A DNA stretch of 64,000 nt from assembly GCF_003732705.1 (NCBI RefSeq), contig NZ_MOBR01000002.1:124001-188000 (forward strand), written 5' to 3'. The stretch comes from Pseudomonas frederiksbergensis (GTDB lineage: Bacteria > Pseudomonadota > Gammaproteobacteria > Pseudomonadales > Pseudomonadaceae). The position numbers were made by a program, and so were the translations under genes. Positions 39,567 to 48,459 of the stretch are shown here, in pieces (within the stretch, counting starts at the first letter, position 1; every line of letters starts with the position of its first letter). Below the pieces are notes generated by a model that did no database searches, was not told where the DNA came from, and worked only from the letters and a program-made list of their open reading frames with translations.

Positions 39567-40274
39567 TTGGCTGCCAAGAAAAAACCTGCACCCAAGCGTG
39601 GCGCCAGTCGTTACACCGCTCCTGCCAAGCAGCCGATCCCGGGCTGGCTGTGGATGGCCATCGGCCTGACCGTCGGCGCTTTTATCGTGTTCCTGATGAA
39701 GCTGGAGCCGGGCAAGGGTAGCGAAAGCGTCAAGCGCGAGAAGATCGAGCAGCAGAAAGCCACCAAGATCGCCGAGGCCAACAAGACTCCGCCGAGCCCG
39801 ACGCAACCGGTGAAGCCGAAGTACGACTTCTACACCTTGCTGCCGGAATCGGAAGTAATCGTGCCGCCGGACGCAGTGCCGGAGAAAACCCTGCCGACAC
39901 CACAAGTGCCGGTGGTTCCGACCACGCCGGTAACGCCAGAGCAAGCCGCGAAGATCGACACCGCTCGAGCCCAGGCCGCGCTGGCCGGGATCACTCCGCC
40001 ACCGCCGCCACCGGTTTCCAAAGCGGCGCCGGTGACCAAGTTCTTCCTGCAGGCCGGCTCGTTCCGCAAGGAAGCTGATGCCGACAAGGTGCGTGCGCAG
40101 ATCATCCTGCTCGGCCAGGCCGTGGCGGTTGAGTCCGGCATGGTCAAGGACGAGACCTGGTATCGCGTATTGGTCGGACCGTTCAGCAACCGTGAACAAC
40201 TGACCACCGCCCAGAAACAACTGGCCGGCAGCGGTTTCAGCAACCTGTTGTTACAACAACGCCAGAGCCGCTGA
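39567..40274 (+). CDS. FtsN-like SPOR-domain protein
   Basis: This 235-residue bitopic protein has a basic N-terminus (AAKKKPAPKRGASRY), one transmembrane helix (about 29-49), a Pro/Val-rich periplasmic linker with short helices, and a C-terminal SPOR domain (about 155-232, KFFLQAGSFRKEADADKVRAQ by type). This is the layout of the division activator FtsN. The start is TTG, one base after the argS stop, with GGAG about ten bases upstream; no ATG is available. Translational coupling to argS is likely. Confidence 0.85.
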   Translation: MAAKKKPAPKRGASRYTAPAKQPIPGWLWMAIGLTVGAFIVFLMKLEPGKGSESVKREKIEQQKATKIAEANKTPPSPTQPVKPKYDFYTLLPESEVIVPPDAVPEKTLPTPQVPVVPTTPVTPEQAAKIDTARAQAALAGITPPPPPPVSKAAPVTKFFLQAGSFRKEADADKVRAQIILLGQAVAVESGMVKDETWYRVLVGPFSNREQLTTAQKQLAGSGFSNLLLQQRQSR

Positions 40275-40313
40275 CCCACCTCCGATCGTTCCCACCCCAC
40301 TTCCGCCCTACAG

Positions 40314-40340
40314 TTGAAAAAATCTCCACCACCCCCATAT
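40314..40340 (+). promoter_or_regulatory. RpoH (sigma-32) heat-shock promoter of hslVU
   Basis: TTGAAA (40314-40319), a 13-base spacer, then CCCCATAT (40333-40340) match the sigma-32 consensus CTTGAAA / CCCCATnT nearly perfectly. It stands 46 bp upstream of the hslV start codon. hslVU is a classical RpoH operon. Confidence 0.85.
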
Positions 40341-40385
40341 GAGTTGGCATAAGGCATTTTCGCCCCGCTGCGTGGAGACTCTCCC

Positions 40386-40916
40386 TTGACCACCATCGTT
40401 TCAGTTCGCCGCCACGGCAAAGTCGTCATGGGCGGCGACGGCCAGGTTTCTCTCGGCAATACCGTGATGAAAGGCAACGCGAAGAAAGTTCGTCGCCTGT
40501 ACCACGGTCAGGTCATCGCCGGTTTCGCCGGGGCCACCGCTGACGCCTTCACCCTGTTCGAGCGTTTTGAAGGCCAGCTCGAGAAACATCAGGGTCACCT
40601 GGTTCGCGCCGCCGTCGAACTCGCCAAAGAATGGCGCACCGACCGCTCCCTCAGCCGCCTCGAAGCCATGCTCGCGGTCGCCAACAAAGACGCTTCCCTG
40701 ATCATCACCGGCAACGGTGACGTGGTCGAACCCGAAGAAGGCCTGATCGCCATGGGTTCCGGTGGCGGCTACGCTCAAGCCGCAGCCAGCGCCTTGCTGA
40801 AGAAAACCGACCTGTCGGCCCGGGAAATCGTCGAAACCGCGCTCGGTATCGCCGGCGACATCTGTGTATTCACCAACCACACCTTCACCATTGAGGAGCA
40901 GGACCTCGCAGAGTAA
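40386..40916 (+). CDS. hslV: ATP-dependent protease peptidase subunit HslV
   Basis: This 176-residue proteasome-type peptidase starts at TTG with GGAG upstream. Removal of the initiator Met exposes the catalytic Thr of [19 protein letters not shown], which fixes the start. It forms a double hexamer capped by HslU and degrades misfolded and regulatory proteins. hslU follows 54 bp downstream. Confidence 0.97.
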   Translation: MTTIVSVRRHGKVVMGGDGQVSLGNTVMKGNAKKVRRLYHGQVIAGFAGATADAFTLFERFEGQLEKHQGHLVRAAVELAKEWRTDRSLSRLEAMLAVANKDASLIITGNGDVVEPEEGLIAMGSGGGYAQAAASALLKKTDLSAREIVETALGIAGDICVFTNHTFTIEEQDLAE

Positions 40917-40970
40917 GCCTGTTTCGGCCCCGTGCCACGGCTTACTTTTGCCAGAGGACCGCCAATTACT

Positions 40971-42311
40971 ATGTCCATGACTCCCCGTGAAATCGTCCAC
41001 GAACTCAATCGCCATATCATCGGCCAGGACGATGCCAAGCGCGCCGTCGCCATCGCGCTGCGTAACCGCTGGCGCCGGATGCAGCTGCCGGAAGAGCTGC
41101 GTGTTGAAGTAACACCAAAGAATATCCTGATGATCGGCCCGACCGGTGTCGGTAAAACCGAGATCGCCCGTCGCCTGGCCAAATTGGCCAACGCGCCGTT
41201 CATCAAAGTCGAAGCAACCAAGTTCACCGAAGTCGGTTATGTCGGCCGTGACGTGGAATCGATCATTCGTGACCTCGCCGATGCCGCGATCAAGTTGCTG
41301 CGCGAACAGGAAATGACCAAGGTTCGCCACCGCGCCGAAGACGCCGCCGAAGATCGCATCCTCGACGCCCTGTTGCCACCGGCACGCATGGGTTTCAGCA
41401 ACGAAGACGCCGGATCGCCGACCGATTCCAACACCCGCCAACTGTTCCGCAAACGCCTGCGCGAAGGTCAGCTGGATGACAAGGAGATCGAAATCGAAGT
41501 CGCCGAGATGGCGGGCGTCGATATCTCCGCGCCACCGGGCATGGAAGAGATGACCAACCAGTTGCAGAGCCTGTTCGCCAACATGGGCAAGGGCAAAAAG
41601 AAAAGCCGCAAGCTGAAGGTCAAAGAAGCACTGAAACTGGTGCGTGACGAAGAAGCCGGGCGCCTGGTCAACGAAGAAGAGTTGAAGGCCAAGGCTCTGG
41701 AAGCGGTCGAGCAGCATGGCATCGTGTTCATCGACGAAATCGACAAGGTCGCCAAACGCGGCAACTCCGGTGGCGTCGATGTGTCCCGCGAAGGTGTGCA
41801 GCGTGACTTGCTGCCGCTGATCGAAGGCTGCACCGTGAACACCAAGCTGGGCATGGTCAAGACCGACCACATCCTGTTCATTGCTTCCGGTGCGTTCCAC
41901 CTGAGCAAGCCGAGCGATCTGGTGCCTGAGCTGCAAGGTCGTCTGCCGATCCGCGTCGAACTGAAAGCCCTGACCCCGGAAGACTTCGAACGCATTCTCA
42001 GCGAGCCGCACGCATCGCTCACCGAGCAATATTGCGCGCTGCTGAAAACCGAAGGCCTGGTCATCGAGTTCCAGCCGGACGGGATCAAGCGCATCGCCGA
42101 GATCGCCTGGCAGGTCAACGAAAAGACCGAGAACATCGGCGCCCGTCGCCTGCACACGCTGCTTGAGCGTCTGCTGGAAGAGGTGTCGTTCAGCGCCGGC
42201 GACCTGGCCAGCGCCCACGACGACAAGGTGATCCTGATCGACGCCGATTACGTCAACAGCCACCTCGGCGAATTGGCGCAGAACGAAGACCTGTCACGCT
42301 ACATTCTGTAG
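40971..42311 (+). CDS. hslU: ATP-dependent protease ATPase subunit HslU
   Basis: This 446-residue AAA+ unfoldase starts at the ATG at 40971 after AGAGGACC. Walker A is [17 protein letters not shown], the pore motif is GYVGRD, and Walker B is [10 protein letters not shown] long I-domain (about 110-240) is present, and the C-terminal tail SRYIL inserts into HslV. It is co-transcribed with hslV from the RpoH-type promoter. Confidence 0.98.
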   Translation: MSMTPREIVHELNRHIIGQDDAKRAVAIALRNRWRRMQLPEELRVEVTPKNILMIGPTGVGKTEIARRLAKLANAPFIKVEATKFTEVGYVGRDVESIIRDLADAAIKLLREQEMTKVRHRAEDAAEDRILDALLPPARMGFSNEDAGSPTDSNTRQLFRKRLREGQLDDKEIEIEVAEMAGVDISAPPGMEEMTNQLQSLFANMGKGKKKSRKLKVKEALKLVRDEEAGRLVNEEELKAKALEAVEQHGIVFIDEIDKVAKRGNSGGVDVSREGVQRDLLPLIEGCTVNTKLGMVKTDHILFIASGAFHLSKPSDLVPELQGRLPIRVELKALTPEDFERILSEPHASLTEQYCALLKTEGLVIEFQPDGIKRIAEIAWQVNEKTENIGARRLHTLLERLLEEVSFSAGDLASAHDDKVILIDADYVNSHLGELAQNEDLSRYIL

Positions 42312-42322
42312 AGCCTCGAGTT

Positions 42323-42374
42323 GCAAGCTACAAGCGTCAAGCTGATCGCGTTAAGCTTGCAGCTTGTAGCTTGC
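42323..42374. repeat. AAGCT/CAAGC-type palindromic repeat between hslU and the DUF971 gene
   Basis: A perfect 13-bp stem (GCAAGCTACAAGC, 42323-42335, with its complement at 42362-42374) encloses a 26-nt loop with further CAAGC/GCTTG words. It starts 11 bp after the hslU stop and ends 17 bp before the next ATG, so it could act as a read-through brake. Confidence 0.8.
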
Positions 42375-42391
42375 CGCCCAAGGCCCTTTCT

Positions 42392-42763
42392 ATGATTCCC
42401 ACCGACATCAAGTTGCACAAAGCCTCGAAAACCCTGTCGCTGAAATACGCGTCCGGCGAGGAATATCACCTGCCCGCCGAGTTCCTGCGCGTGCACTCGC
42501 CTTCCGCCGAGGTCCAGGGCCACGGCAAACCTATCCTGCAATTTGGCAAGATCGCCGTCGGCCTGAGCAAAGTAGAACCGGCCGGTCAGTACGCACTGAA
42601 ATTGACCTTCGACGACGGCCACGACAGCGGCCTGTTCACTTGGGAATATCTCTACCAGTTGGCCGTACGCCAGGAAGACTTGTGGAGCGATTATCTTGCC
42701 GAGCTCAAAGCCGCCGGCAAAACCCGCGATCCGAGCCAGTCCATCGTCAAGCTGATGCTCTAG
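42392..42763 (+). CDS. DUF971 protein (gamma-butyrobetaine hydroxylase-like N-terminal domain)
   Basis: This 123-residue protein starts at the ATG at 42392. The fold family is DUF971, with LPAEFLRVHSPSAEVQGHG and the conserved C-terminal TWEYLYQLAVRQEDLW. The domain occurs alone in many proteobacteria and as the N-terminus of gamma-butyrobetaine hydroxylases. Its biochemical role is not established. Location after hslVU matches P. aeruginosa (PA5055, from memory). Confidence 0.85.
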   Translation: MIPTDIKLHKASKTLSLKYASGEEYHLPAEFLRVHSPSAEVQGHGKPILQFGKIAVGLSKVEPAGQYALKLTFDDGHDSGLFTWEYLYQLAVRQEDLWSDYLAELKAAGKTRDPSQSIVKLML

Positions 42764-42880
42764 GTCAGGCCTCTTGCTCTTTAGAGGGCATTTTCTAATT
42801 TCATCTGTTTGAATGCTCCGCTGTGTGGCTGAGGATCGGCCCGCTTGCGAAAAAAATTAAACTCGGGTAACCAATGGAAC

Positions 42881-42896
42881 TGGCAAGTTCCCTGCA
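42881..42896 (+). promoter_or_regulatory. Sigma-54 (-24/-12) promoter of phaC1
   Basis: TGGCAAGTTCCCTGCA has the invariant GG (42882-42883) and GC (42894-42895) exactly ten bases apart and matches TGGCAC-N5-TTGCA at all but two positions. Transcription would start near 42907, giving a leader of about 116 nt. An RpoN-dependent phaC1 promoter is known in P. aeruginosa. Confidence 0.7.
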
Positions 42897-43022
42897 GTGC
42901 TCGTTGTGTTGAAAAAGCAGCGATGCAGTATTAACGGTCACCCGAGCAGCAGTACCTGGTATTGGTTGTGTGACTACACGGCTGGGCCCGGGTACTCGTC
43001 TCAGGACAATGGAGCGTCGTAG

Positions 43023-44702
43023 ATGAGTAACAAGAACAACGATGACCTGAAGTATCAAGCCTCGGAAAATACCCTTGGGCTTAATCCTGTTGTTGGGCTG
43101 CGTGGAAAGGATCTACTGGCTTCTGCTCGGATGGTGCTCAGGCAGGCCATCAAACAACCGATTCACAGCGTCAAACATGTCGCTCATTTCAGCCTCGAAC
43201 TCAAGAACGTGCTGTTCGGTAAATCCGAGCTGCATCCGCCAGGTGATGACCGTCGTTTCAACGATCCGGCCTGGAGCCAGAACCCGCTCTACAAACGTTA
43301 TTTGCAAACTTACCTGGCGTGGCGCAAGGAACTCCATGCCTGGATCGACGACAGCAGCCTGTCGCCCAAAGACGTCGCTCGCGGGCACTTCGTGATCAAC
43401 CTCATGACCGAAGCCATGGCCCCGACCAACAGTGCGGCCAACCCTGCGGCGGTCAAACGCTTTTTCGAAACCGGCGGCAAGAGCCTGCTCGACGGCCTCT
43501 CCCATTTGGCCAAAGACATCGTGCACAACGGCGGCATGCCGAGCCAGGTCAACATGGGCGCGTTCGAAGTGGGCAAGAGCCTGGGCGTGACCGAAGGCGC
43601 GGTGGTGTTTCGCAACGACGTGCTGGAGCTGATCCAGTACCGGCCGATTACCGAGCAGGTGCACGAGCGCCCATTGCTGGTAGTCCCGCCGCAGATCAAC
43701 AAGTTCTACGTATTCGACTTGAGCCCGGACAAGAGCCTGGCGCGCTTCTGCCTGCGCAACAACGTGCAGACCTTTATCGTCAGTTGGCGCAACCCGACCA
43801 AGGAACAACGCGAGTGGGGCCTGTCCACCTACATCGAAGCGCTCAAGGAAGCGGTCGATGTGGTCATGGCGATCACTGGCAGCAAAGACGTGAACATGCT
43901 CGGCGCCTGCTCCGGTGGTATCACCTGCACCGCCCTGCTGGGCCACTACGCGGCGATCGGCGAGAAGAAGGTCAACGCCCTGACCTTGCTGGTGAGCGTG
44001 CTGGACACCACCCTGGACAGCGACGTGGCCCTGTTCGTCGACGAGCAGACCCTCGAAGCCGCCAAGCGTCACTCCTACCAGGCCGGCGTGCTGGAAGGCC
44101 GCGACATGGCGAAAGTCTTCGCCTGGATGCGCCCCAACGACCTGATCTGGAATTACTGGGTCAACAATTACCTGCTTGGCAACGAGCCACCGGTGTTCGA
44201 CATCCTGTTCTGGAACAACGACACCACACGGTTGCCGGCCGCGTTTCACGGCGACCTGATCGAGATGTTCAAGAGCAATCCTCTGATCCGCCCCAACGCT
44301 CTGGAAGTGTGCGGCACGCCGATCGACCTCAAGCAGGTCACCGCCGACATCTTTTCCCTGGCTGGCACCAACGACCACATCACGCCGTGGAAGTCTTGCT
44401 ACAAGTCAGCGCAACTGTTCGGCGGCAACGTTGAGTTTGTGCTGTCGAGCAGCGGGCATATCCAAAGCATCCTGAATCCGCCGGGCAACCCGAAGTCGCG
44501 CTACATGACCAGCGCTGACATGCCGGTGAAGGCCGAGGACTGGCAAGAAAACTCCACCAAGCACACCGATTCGTGGTGGCTGCATTGGCAAGCATGGCAG
44601 GCCGAGCGTTCGGGCAAGCTGAAGAAATCCCCGACCACACTGGGCAGCAAAACCTATACCGCGGGCGAAGCTGCCCCGGGCACTTACGTGCATGAGCGGT
44701 AA
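43023..44702 (+). CDS. phaC1: Class II poly(3-hydroxyalkanoate) synthase 1
   Basis: This 559-residue polymerase makes medium-chain-length PHA from (R)-3-hydroxyacyl-CoA. The lipase-like box is GACSGG with nucleophile C296; the Asp and His of the triad lie in AGTNDHITPW and SSSGHIQS. MSNKN at the N-terminus is typical of PhaC1. It is first in phaC1-phaZ-phaC2-phaD and is preceded by a sigma-54 element. Confidence 0.97.
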   Translation: MSNKNNDDLKYQASENTLGLNPVVGLRGKDLLASARMVLRQAIKQPIHSVKHVAHFSLELKNVLFGKSELHPPGDDRRFNDPAWSQNPLYKRYLQTYLAWRKELHAWIDDSSLSPKDVARGHFVINLMTEAMAPTNSAANPAAVKRFFETGGKSLLDGLSHLAKDIVHNGGMPSQVNMGAFEVGKSLGVTEGAVVFRNDVLELIQYRPITEQVHERPLLVVPPQINKFYVFDLSPDKSLARFCLRNNVQTFIVSWRNPTKEQREWGLSTYIEALKEAVDVVMAITGSKDVNMLGACSGGITCTALLGHYAAIGEKKVNALTLLVSVLDTTLDSDVALFVDEQTLEAAKRHSYQAGVLEGRDMAKVFAWMRPNDLIWNYWVNNYLLGNEPPVFDILFWNNDTTRLPAAFHGDLIEMFKSNPLIRPNALEVCGTPIDLKQVTADIFSLAGTNDHITPWKSCYKSAQLFGGNVEFVLSSSGHIQSILNPPGNPKSRYMTSADMPVKAEDWQENSTKHTDSWWLHWQAWQAERSGKLKKSPTTLGSKTYTAGEAAPGTYVHER

Positions 44703-44720
44703 CTGACACACCCCACACTC

Positions 44721-44815
44721 CCGTAGGAGCAAAGCTTGCTCGCGATCGCGGTCGATCATTCAACATTGATGTCGACTGACCCGGCGCCATCGCGAGCAAG
44801 CTGTGCTCCTACAGG
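44721..44815. repeat. REPIN, GAGCAAAGCTTGCTCGCG class
   Basis: GTAGGAGCAAAGCTTGCTCG and an inverted partner (one mismatch, GCAAGCTGTGCTCC) span 95 bp, starting 18 bp after the phaC1 stop. It takes the place where a phaC1-phaZ terminator is expected. Same class at 49879 and 56514. Confidence 0.85.
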
Positions 44816-44859
44816 GGATCGGGGATGAATTTGAGAGAGTGACCCACAGGGCCTGAAGC

Positions 44860-45714
44860 ATGCCGCAACCGTTCATTTTTCGTACCGTCGACCTGGATGG
44901 CCAGACCCTCCGCACCGCGGTACGCCCCGGCAAGCCTCACTTGACGCCCTTGCTGATTTTCAACGGCATCGGCGCCAACCTGGAGCTGGTGTTTCCGTTC
45001 GTCGCGGCGCTGGACCCGGACCTGGAGGTCATCGCCTTCGACGTTCCCGGTGTCGGCGGTTCGTCGACGCCGAACCGGCCCTATCGCTTTCCGGGATTGG
45101 CGAAACTGACGGCACGGATGCTCGACTATCTCGACTACGGACAAGTCAACGTGATCGGCGTGTCCTGGGGCGGCGCCCTGGCGCAGCAATTCGCCTATGA
45201 CTATCCCGAGCGCTGCAAGAAACTGGTGCTCGCCGCCACCGCCGCCGGTGCGGTAATGGTGCCGGGCAAGCCGAAAGTCCTTTGGATGATGGCAAGCCCC
45301 CGACGCTACATCCAGCCATCCCACGTGATTCGCATTGCGCCGATGATCTACGGCGGCTCGTTCCGTCGCGACCCGACGCTGGCCGCCAGCCACGCGGCGA
45401 AGGTGCGTTCGGCAGGCAAGCTCGGTTATTACTGGCAACTGTTCGCGGGCCTCGGCTGGACCAGCATTCACTGGCTGCACAAGATCCACCAGCCGACCCT
45501 GGTGCTGGCCGGCGACGACGATCCGCTGATCCCGCTGATCAACATGCGCATGCTCGCCTGGCGGATCCCCAACGCCCAGTTGCACATCATTGATGACGGG
45601 CATCTGTTCCTGATTACCCGGGCCGAAGCGGTGGCGCCGATCATCATGAAATTCCTCGAGGAAGAACGTCAGCGTGCGGTGATGCATCCGCACCCGACAC
45701 CATTGGGCGGCTAA
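44860..45714 (+). CDS. phaZ: Intracellular mcl-PHA depolymerase
   Basis: This 284-residue alpha/beta hydrolase releases 3-hydroxyacids from stored PHA. The nucleophile is S102 in GVSWGG; the acid and base are in AGDDDPLIP and DDGHLFL. It lies between the two synthases, as in all mcl-PHA clusters of pseudomonads. A REPIN separates it from phaC1, and 114 bp separate it from phaC2. Confidence 0.96.
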   Translation: MPQPFIFRTVDLDGQTLRTAVRPGKPHLTPLLIFNGIGANLELVFPFVAALDPDLEVIAFDVPGVGGSSTPNRPYRFPGLAKLTARMLDYLDYGQVNVIGVSWGGALAQQFAYDYPERCKKLVLAATAAGAVMVPGKPKVLWMMASPRRYIQPSHVIRIAPMIYGGSFRRDPTLAASHAAKVRSAGKLGYYWQLFAGLGWTSIHWLHKIHQPTLVLAGDDDPLIPLINMRMLAWRIPNAQLHIIDDGHLFLITRAEAVAPIIMKFLEEERQRAVMHPHPTPLGG

Positions 45715-45828
45715 TGAGCCCAATGTCGGACGGCAGGACGCCGTTCCGCGCAACAACCCGTAACAGCGTCTATGGTGTTCTGGTTCGGTGTGTTTGTTTT
45801 TGGCCTGAAGACGAAGGAGTGTTGATTC

Positions 45829-47511
45829 ATGCGCGAAAAGCCAGCGAGGGAGTTTTTGCCCACTCCCGCCGCGTTCATCAACGCACAGAGTGCGATTACC
45901 GGCCTGCGCGGTCGGGATCTGTTTTCGACCCTGCGCAGCGTGGCCGCCCACGGTTTGCGCAACCCGGTGCACAGCGCCCGGCACGCCCTGAAACTGGGCG
46001 GCCAGTTGGGTCGTGTGCTGCTGGGGGAAACCCTGCATCCGACCAATCCGCAGGACAGTCGCTTTGCCGACCCGTCATGGAGCCTCAACCCGTTTTACCG
46101 GCGCAGTTTGCAGGCGTACCTGAGCTGGCAGAAACAGGTCAAAAGCTGGATTGACGAGAGCAACATGAGCCCGGACGATCGCGCCCGCGCCCACTTCGCT
46201 TTCGCCCTGCTCAACGACGCTGTGTCGCCCTCTAACACCTTGCTCAATCCGCTGGCGATCAAGGAGATATTCAACTCCGGCGGCCACAGCCTGGTGCGCG
46301 GTGTCGGGCACCTGATCGATGACTTCCTGCACAACGATGGCTTGCCCCGGCAGGTCACCAAGCAAGCCTTCGAAGTCGGCAAAACCGTCGCCACCACCAC
46401 CGGCTCCGTGGTGTTTCGCAACGAGCTGCTGGAGCTGATCCAGTACAAGCCGATGAGCGAAAAACAGTATTCCAAGCCGCTGCTGGTGGTGCCGCCGCAG
46501 ATCAACAAGTACTACATTTTCGACCTGAGCCCGCACAACAGCTTCGTCCAGTTCGCCCTGAAGAACGGCCTGCAAACCTTCATGATCAGCTGGCGCAACC
46601 CGGATGTGCGTCATCGCGAGTGGGGGCTGTCGACTTACGTTGAGGCCGTGGAAGAAGCGATGAACGTCTGTCGGGCGATCACGGGCGCGCGGGAGGTCAA
46701 CCTGATGGGCGCCTGCGCCGGCGGGCTGACGATTGCGGCGTTGCAGGGGCATCTCCAGGCCAAACGGCAACTGCGGCGAGTCTCCAGCGCGACCTATCTG
46801 GTGAGCCTGCTCGACAGCCAGATGGACAGCCCGGCTACCCTGTTTGCCGACGAGCAGACCCTGGAAGCGGCCAAGCGCCGCTCCTATCAGAAAGGCGTGC
46901 TGGACGGTCGCGACATGGCCAAAGTGTTCGCCTGGATGCGCCCCAACGATTTGATCTGGAGTTACTTCGTCAACAACTACCTGCTGGGCAAGGAGCCGCC
47001 GGCGTTCGACATTCTCTATTGGAACAACGACAACACGCGGCTGCCTGCGGCGTTTCATGGCGACCTGCTGGACTTCTTCAAGCACAACCCGCTGAGTCAT
47101 CCGGGTGGTCTGGAAGTGTGTGGCACGCCGATCGATTTGCAGAAAGTCACCGTCGACAGTTTCAGCGTCGCCGGCATGAACGATCACATCACCCCGTGGG
47201 ATGCGGTGTATCGCTCAACCCTGCTGCTGGGTGGCGAGCGGCGCTTTGTGCTGTCCAACAGCGGTCATGTGCAGAGCATTCTCAACCCACCTTCCAACCC
47301 GAAAGCCAACTTCGTCGAAAGCCCGAAACTGAGCAGCGACCCACGGGCCTGGTACTACGACGCCAAGCAAACCGACGGCAGTTGGTGGACACCCTGGCTG
47401 GGCTGGATTCAGGAACGCTCCGGCGCGCAAAAAGAAACCCACATGGCCCTTGGCAACCAGAACTATCCACCGATGGAAGCCGCACCCGGCACTTACGTCC
47501 GCGTGCGCTGA
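45829..47511 (+). CDS. phaC2: Class II poly(3-hydroxyalkanoate) synthase 2
   Basis: This 560-residue paralogue of PhaC1 begins MREKPAREFLPTPAAFINAQ, as PhaC2 proteins do. The active-site box is GACAGG with C296; the other triad residues are in AGMNDHITPW and SNSGHVQSIL. The substrate range usually differs slightly from PhaC1. The ATG is preceded by GAAGGAG. phaD follows after 59 bp. Confidence 0.96.
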   Translation: MREKPAREFLPTPAAFINAQSAITGLRGRDLFSTLRSVAAHGLRNPVHSARHALKLGGQLGRVLLGETLHPTNPQDSRFADPSWSLNPFYRRSLQAYLSWQKQVKSWIDESNMSPDDRARAHFAFALLNDAVSPSNTLLNPLAIKEIFNSGGHSLVRGVGHLIDDFLHNDGLPRQVTKQAFEVGKTVATTTGSVVFRNELLELIQYKPMSEKQYSKPLLVVPPQINKYYIFDLSPHNSFVQFALKNGLQTFMISWRNPDVRHREWGLSTYVEAVEEAMNVCRAITGAREVNLMGACAGGLTIAALQGHLQAKRQLRRVSSATYLVSLLDSQMDSPATLFADEQTLEAAKRRSYQKGVLDGRDMAKVFAWMRPNDLIWSYFVNNYLLGKEPPAFDILYWNNDNTRLPAAFHGDLLDFFKHNPLSHPGGLEVCGTPIDLQKVTVDSFSVAGMNDHITPWDAVYRSTLLLGGERRFVLSNSGHVQSILNPPSNPKANFVESPKLSSDPRAWYYDAKQTDGSWWTPWLGWIQERSGAQKETHMALGNQNYPPMEAAPGTYVRVR

Positions 47512-47570
47512 CGCTCAAACCACCACGGCCGACGCCGGCCGTGGCATGACCCGACCATTAAGAAGACTGG

Positions 47571-48191
47571 ATGAAAACCCGCGACCGGATCCTCGAATGT
47601 GCCCTGCAGTTGTTCAACCAAAAGGGCGAACCGAACGTTTCCACCATGGAAGTTGCCAACGAAATGGGGATCAGCCCGGGCAACCTCTACTACCACTTCC
47701 ACGGCAAGGAACCGCTGATTCTGGGGTTGTTCGAACGCTTCCAGAATGAGCTGGCGCCGCTGCTCGATCCGCCTTCCGATGTGGAGTTGGGTCCTGAAGA
47801 TTACTGGCTGTTCCTGCACTTGATCGTCGAGCGCCTGGCGCATTACCGGTTCCTGTTCCAGGACCTGTCGAACCTGGCCGGGCGCCTGCCGAAACTGGCC
47901 AAGGGCATCCGCAATTTGCTCAATGCCTTGAAGCGCACATTGGCTTCATTGCTGGCGCGGTTAAAGGCTCAAGGGCAGTTGGTCAGCGACACCCAGGCGT
48001 TGGGGCAACTGGTGGAGCAGATCACCATGACGTTGCTGTTCTCACTGGATTACCAGCGGATTCTGGATCGCGAGGGTGAAGTGAGGTTGGTGGTGTACCA
48101 GATCATGATGCTGGTGGCGCCGCATTTGCTGCCACCGATCAAGGCTGCGACGGAGCAGCTGGCCCTTCAATACCTGGAAGAACACGACTGA
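47571..48191 (+). CDS. phaD: TetR-family regulator PhaD
   Basis: This 206-residue transcription factor has an N-terminal helix-turn-helix (STMEVANEMGISPGNLYYHFHGKEPLI) and a helical ligand-binding domain. In P. putida PhaD activates phaC1 and phaI in response to a CoA intermediate of fatty-acid oxidation. It is the last gene of the pha operon and is convergent with phaF. A REPIN begins at the base after its stop. Confidence 0.95.
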   Translation: MKTRDRILECALQLFNQKGEPNVSTMEVANEMGISPGNLYYHFHGKEPLILGLFERFQNELAPLLDPPSDVELGPEDYWLFLHLIVERLAHYRFLFQDLSNLAGRLPKLAKGIRNLLNALKRTLASLLARLKAQGQLVSDTQALGQLVEQITMTLLFSLDYQRILDREGEVRLVVYQIMMLVAPHLLPPIKAATEQLALQYLEEHD

Positions 48192-48289
48192 CCCCTGTGG
48201 GAGCGAGCCTGCTCGCGAAGGCGGTGTGTCATTCAACATTGAGGGCGACTGACACGACGCCTTCGCGAGCAGGCTCGCTCCCACAGGGG
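48192..48289. repeat. REPIN, GAGCGAGCCTGCTCGCG class
   Basis: CCCCTGTGGGAGCGAGCCTG and its complement span 98 bp, beginning directly after the phaD stop. Same class as 35245. Confidence 0.87.
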
Positions 48290-48316
48290 ATCTGCGGTGT
48301 GCATGAATCCGCGCAT

Positions 48317-48348
48317 AAAAAAACGCCCGGCCTTTTCAGGTCGGGCGT
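48317..48348 (-). terminator. Terminator downstream of phaF
   Basis: The stem ACGCCCGGCC (48323-48332) pairs with GGTCGGGCGT (48339-48348, one G-U type pair) and is followed on the minus strand by seven T. It lies about 110 bp beyond the phaF stop, with a long palindromic repeat in between. Confidence 0.8.
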
Positions 48349-48458
48349 GATCGTCCCCATGCTCCGCGTGGGAATGCAGCCGGTGACGCTCTGCGTCACT
48401 GCCGCAGTGGACGCGGAGCGTCCGTTGAGGCATTCCCACGCAGAGCGTGGGAACGATC
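48349..48458. repeat. Long nested palindromic repeat, copy 2 of 4
   Basis: It has the same architecture as 15087 with a few substitutions in the left arm (GATCGTCCCCATGC). It lies between the phaF stop (1 bp away) and the phaF terminator (adjacent), so it would be transcribed as the phaF 3' UTR. Confidence 0.85.
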
Positions 48459-48459
48459 A

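Noticed and set aside
37709..42263. Minus-strand frames of more than 600 codons opposite argS and hslVU
   Set aside because: Antisense shadows of conserved genes; similar cases occur opposite mrcA, pilQ and phaC1.
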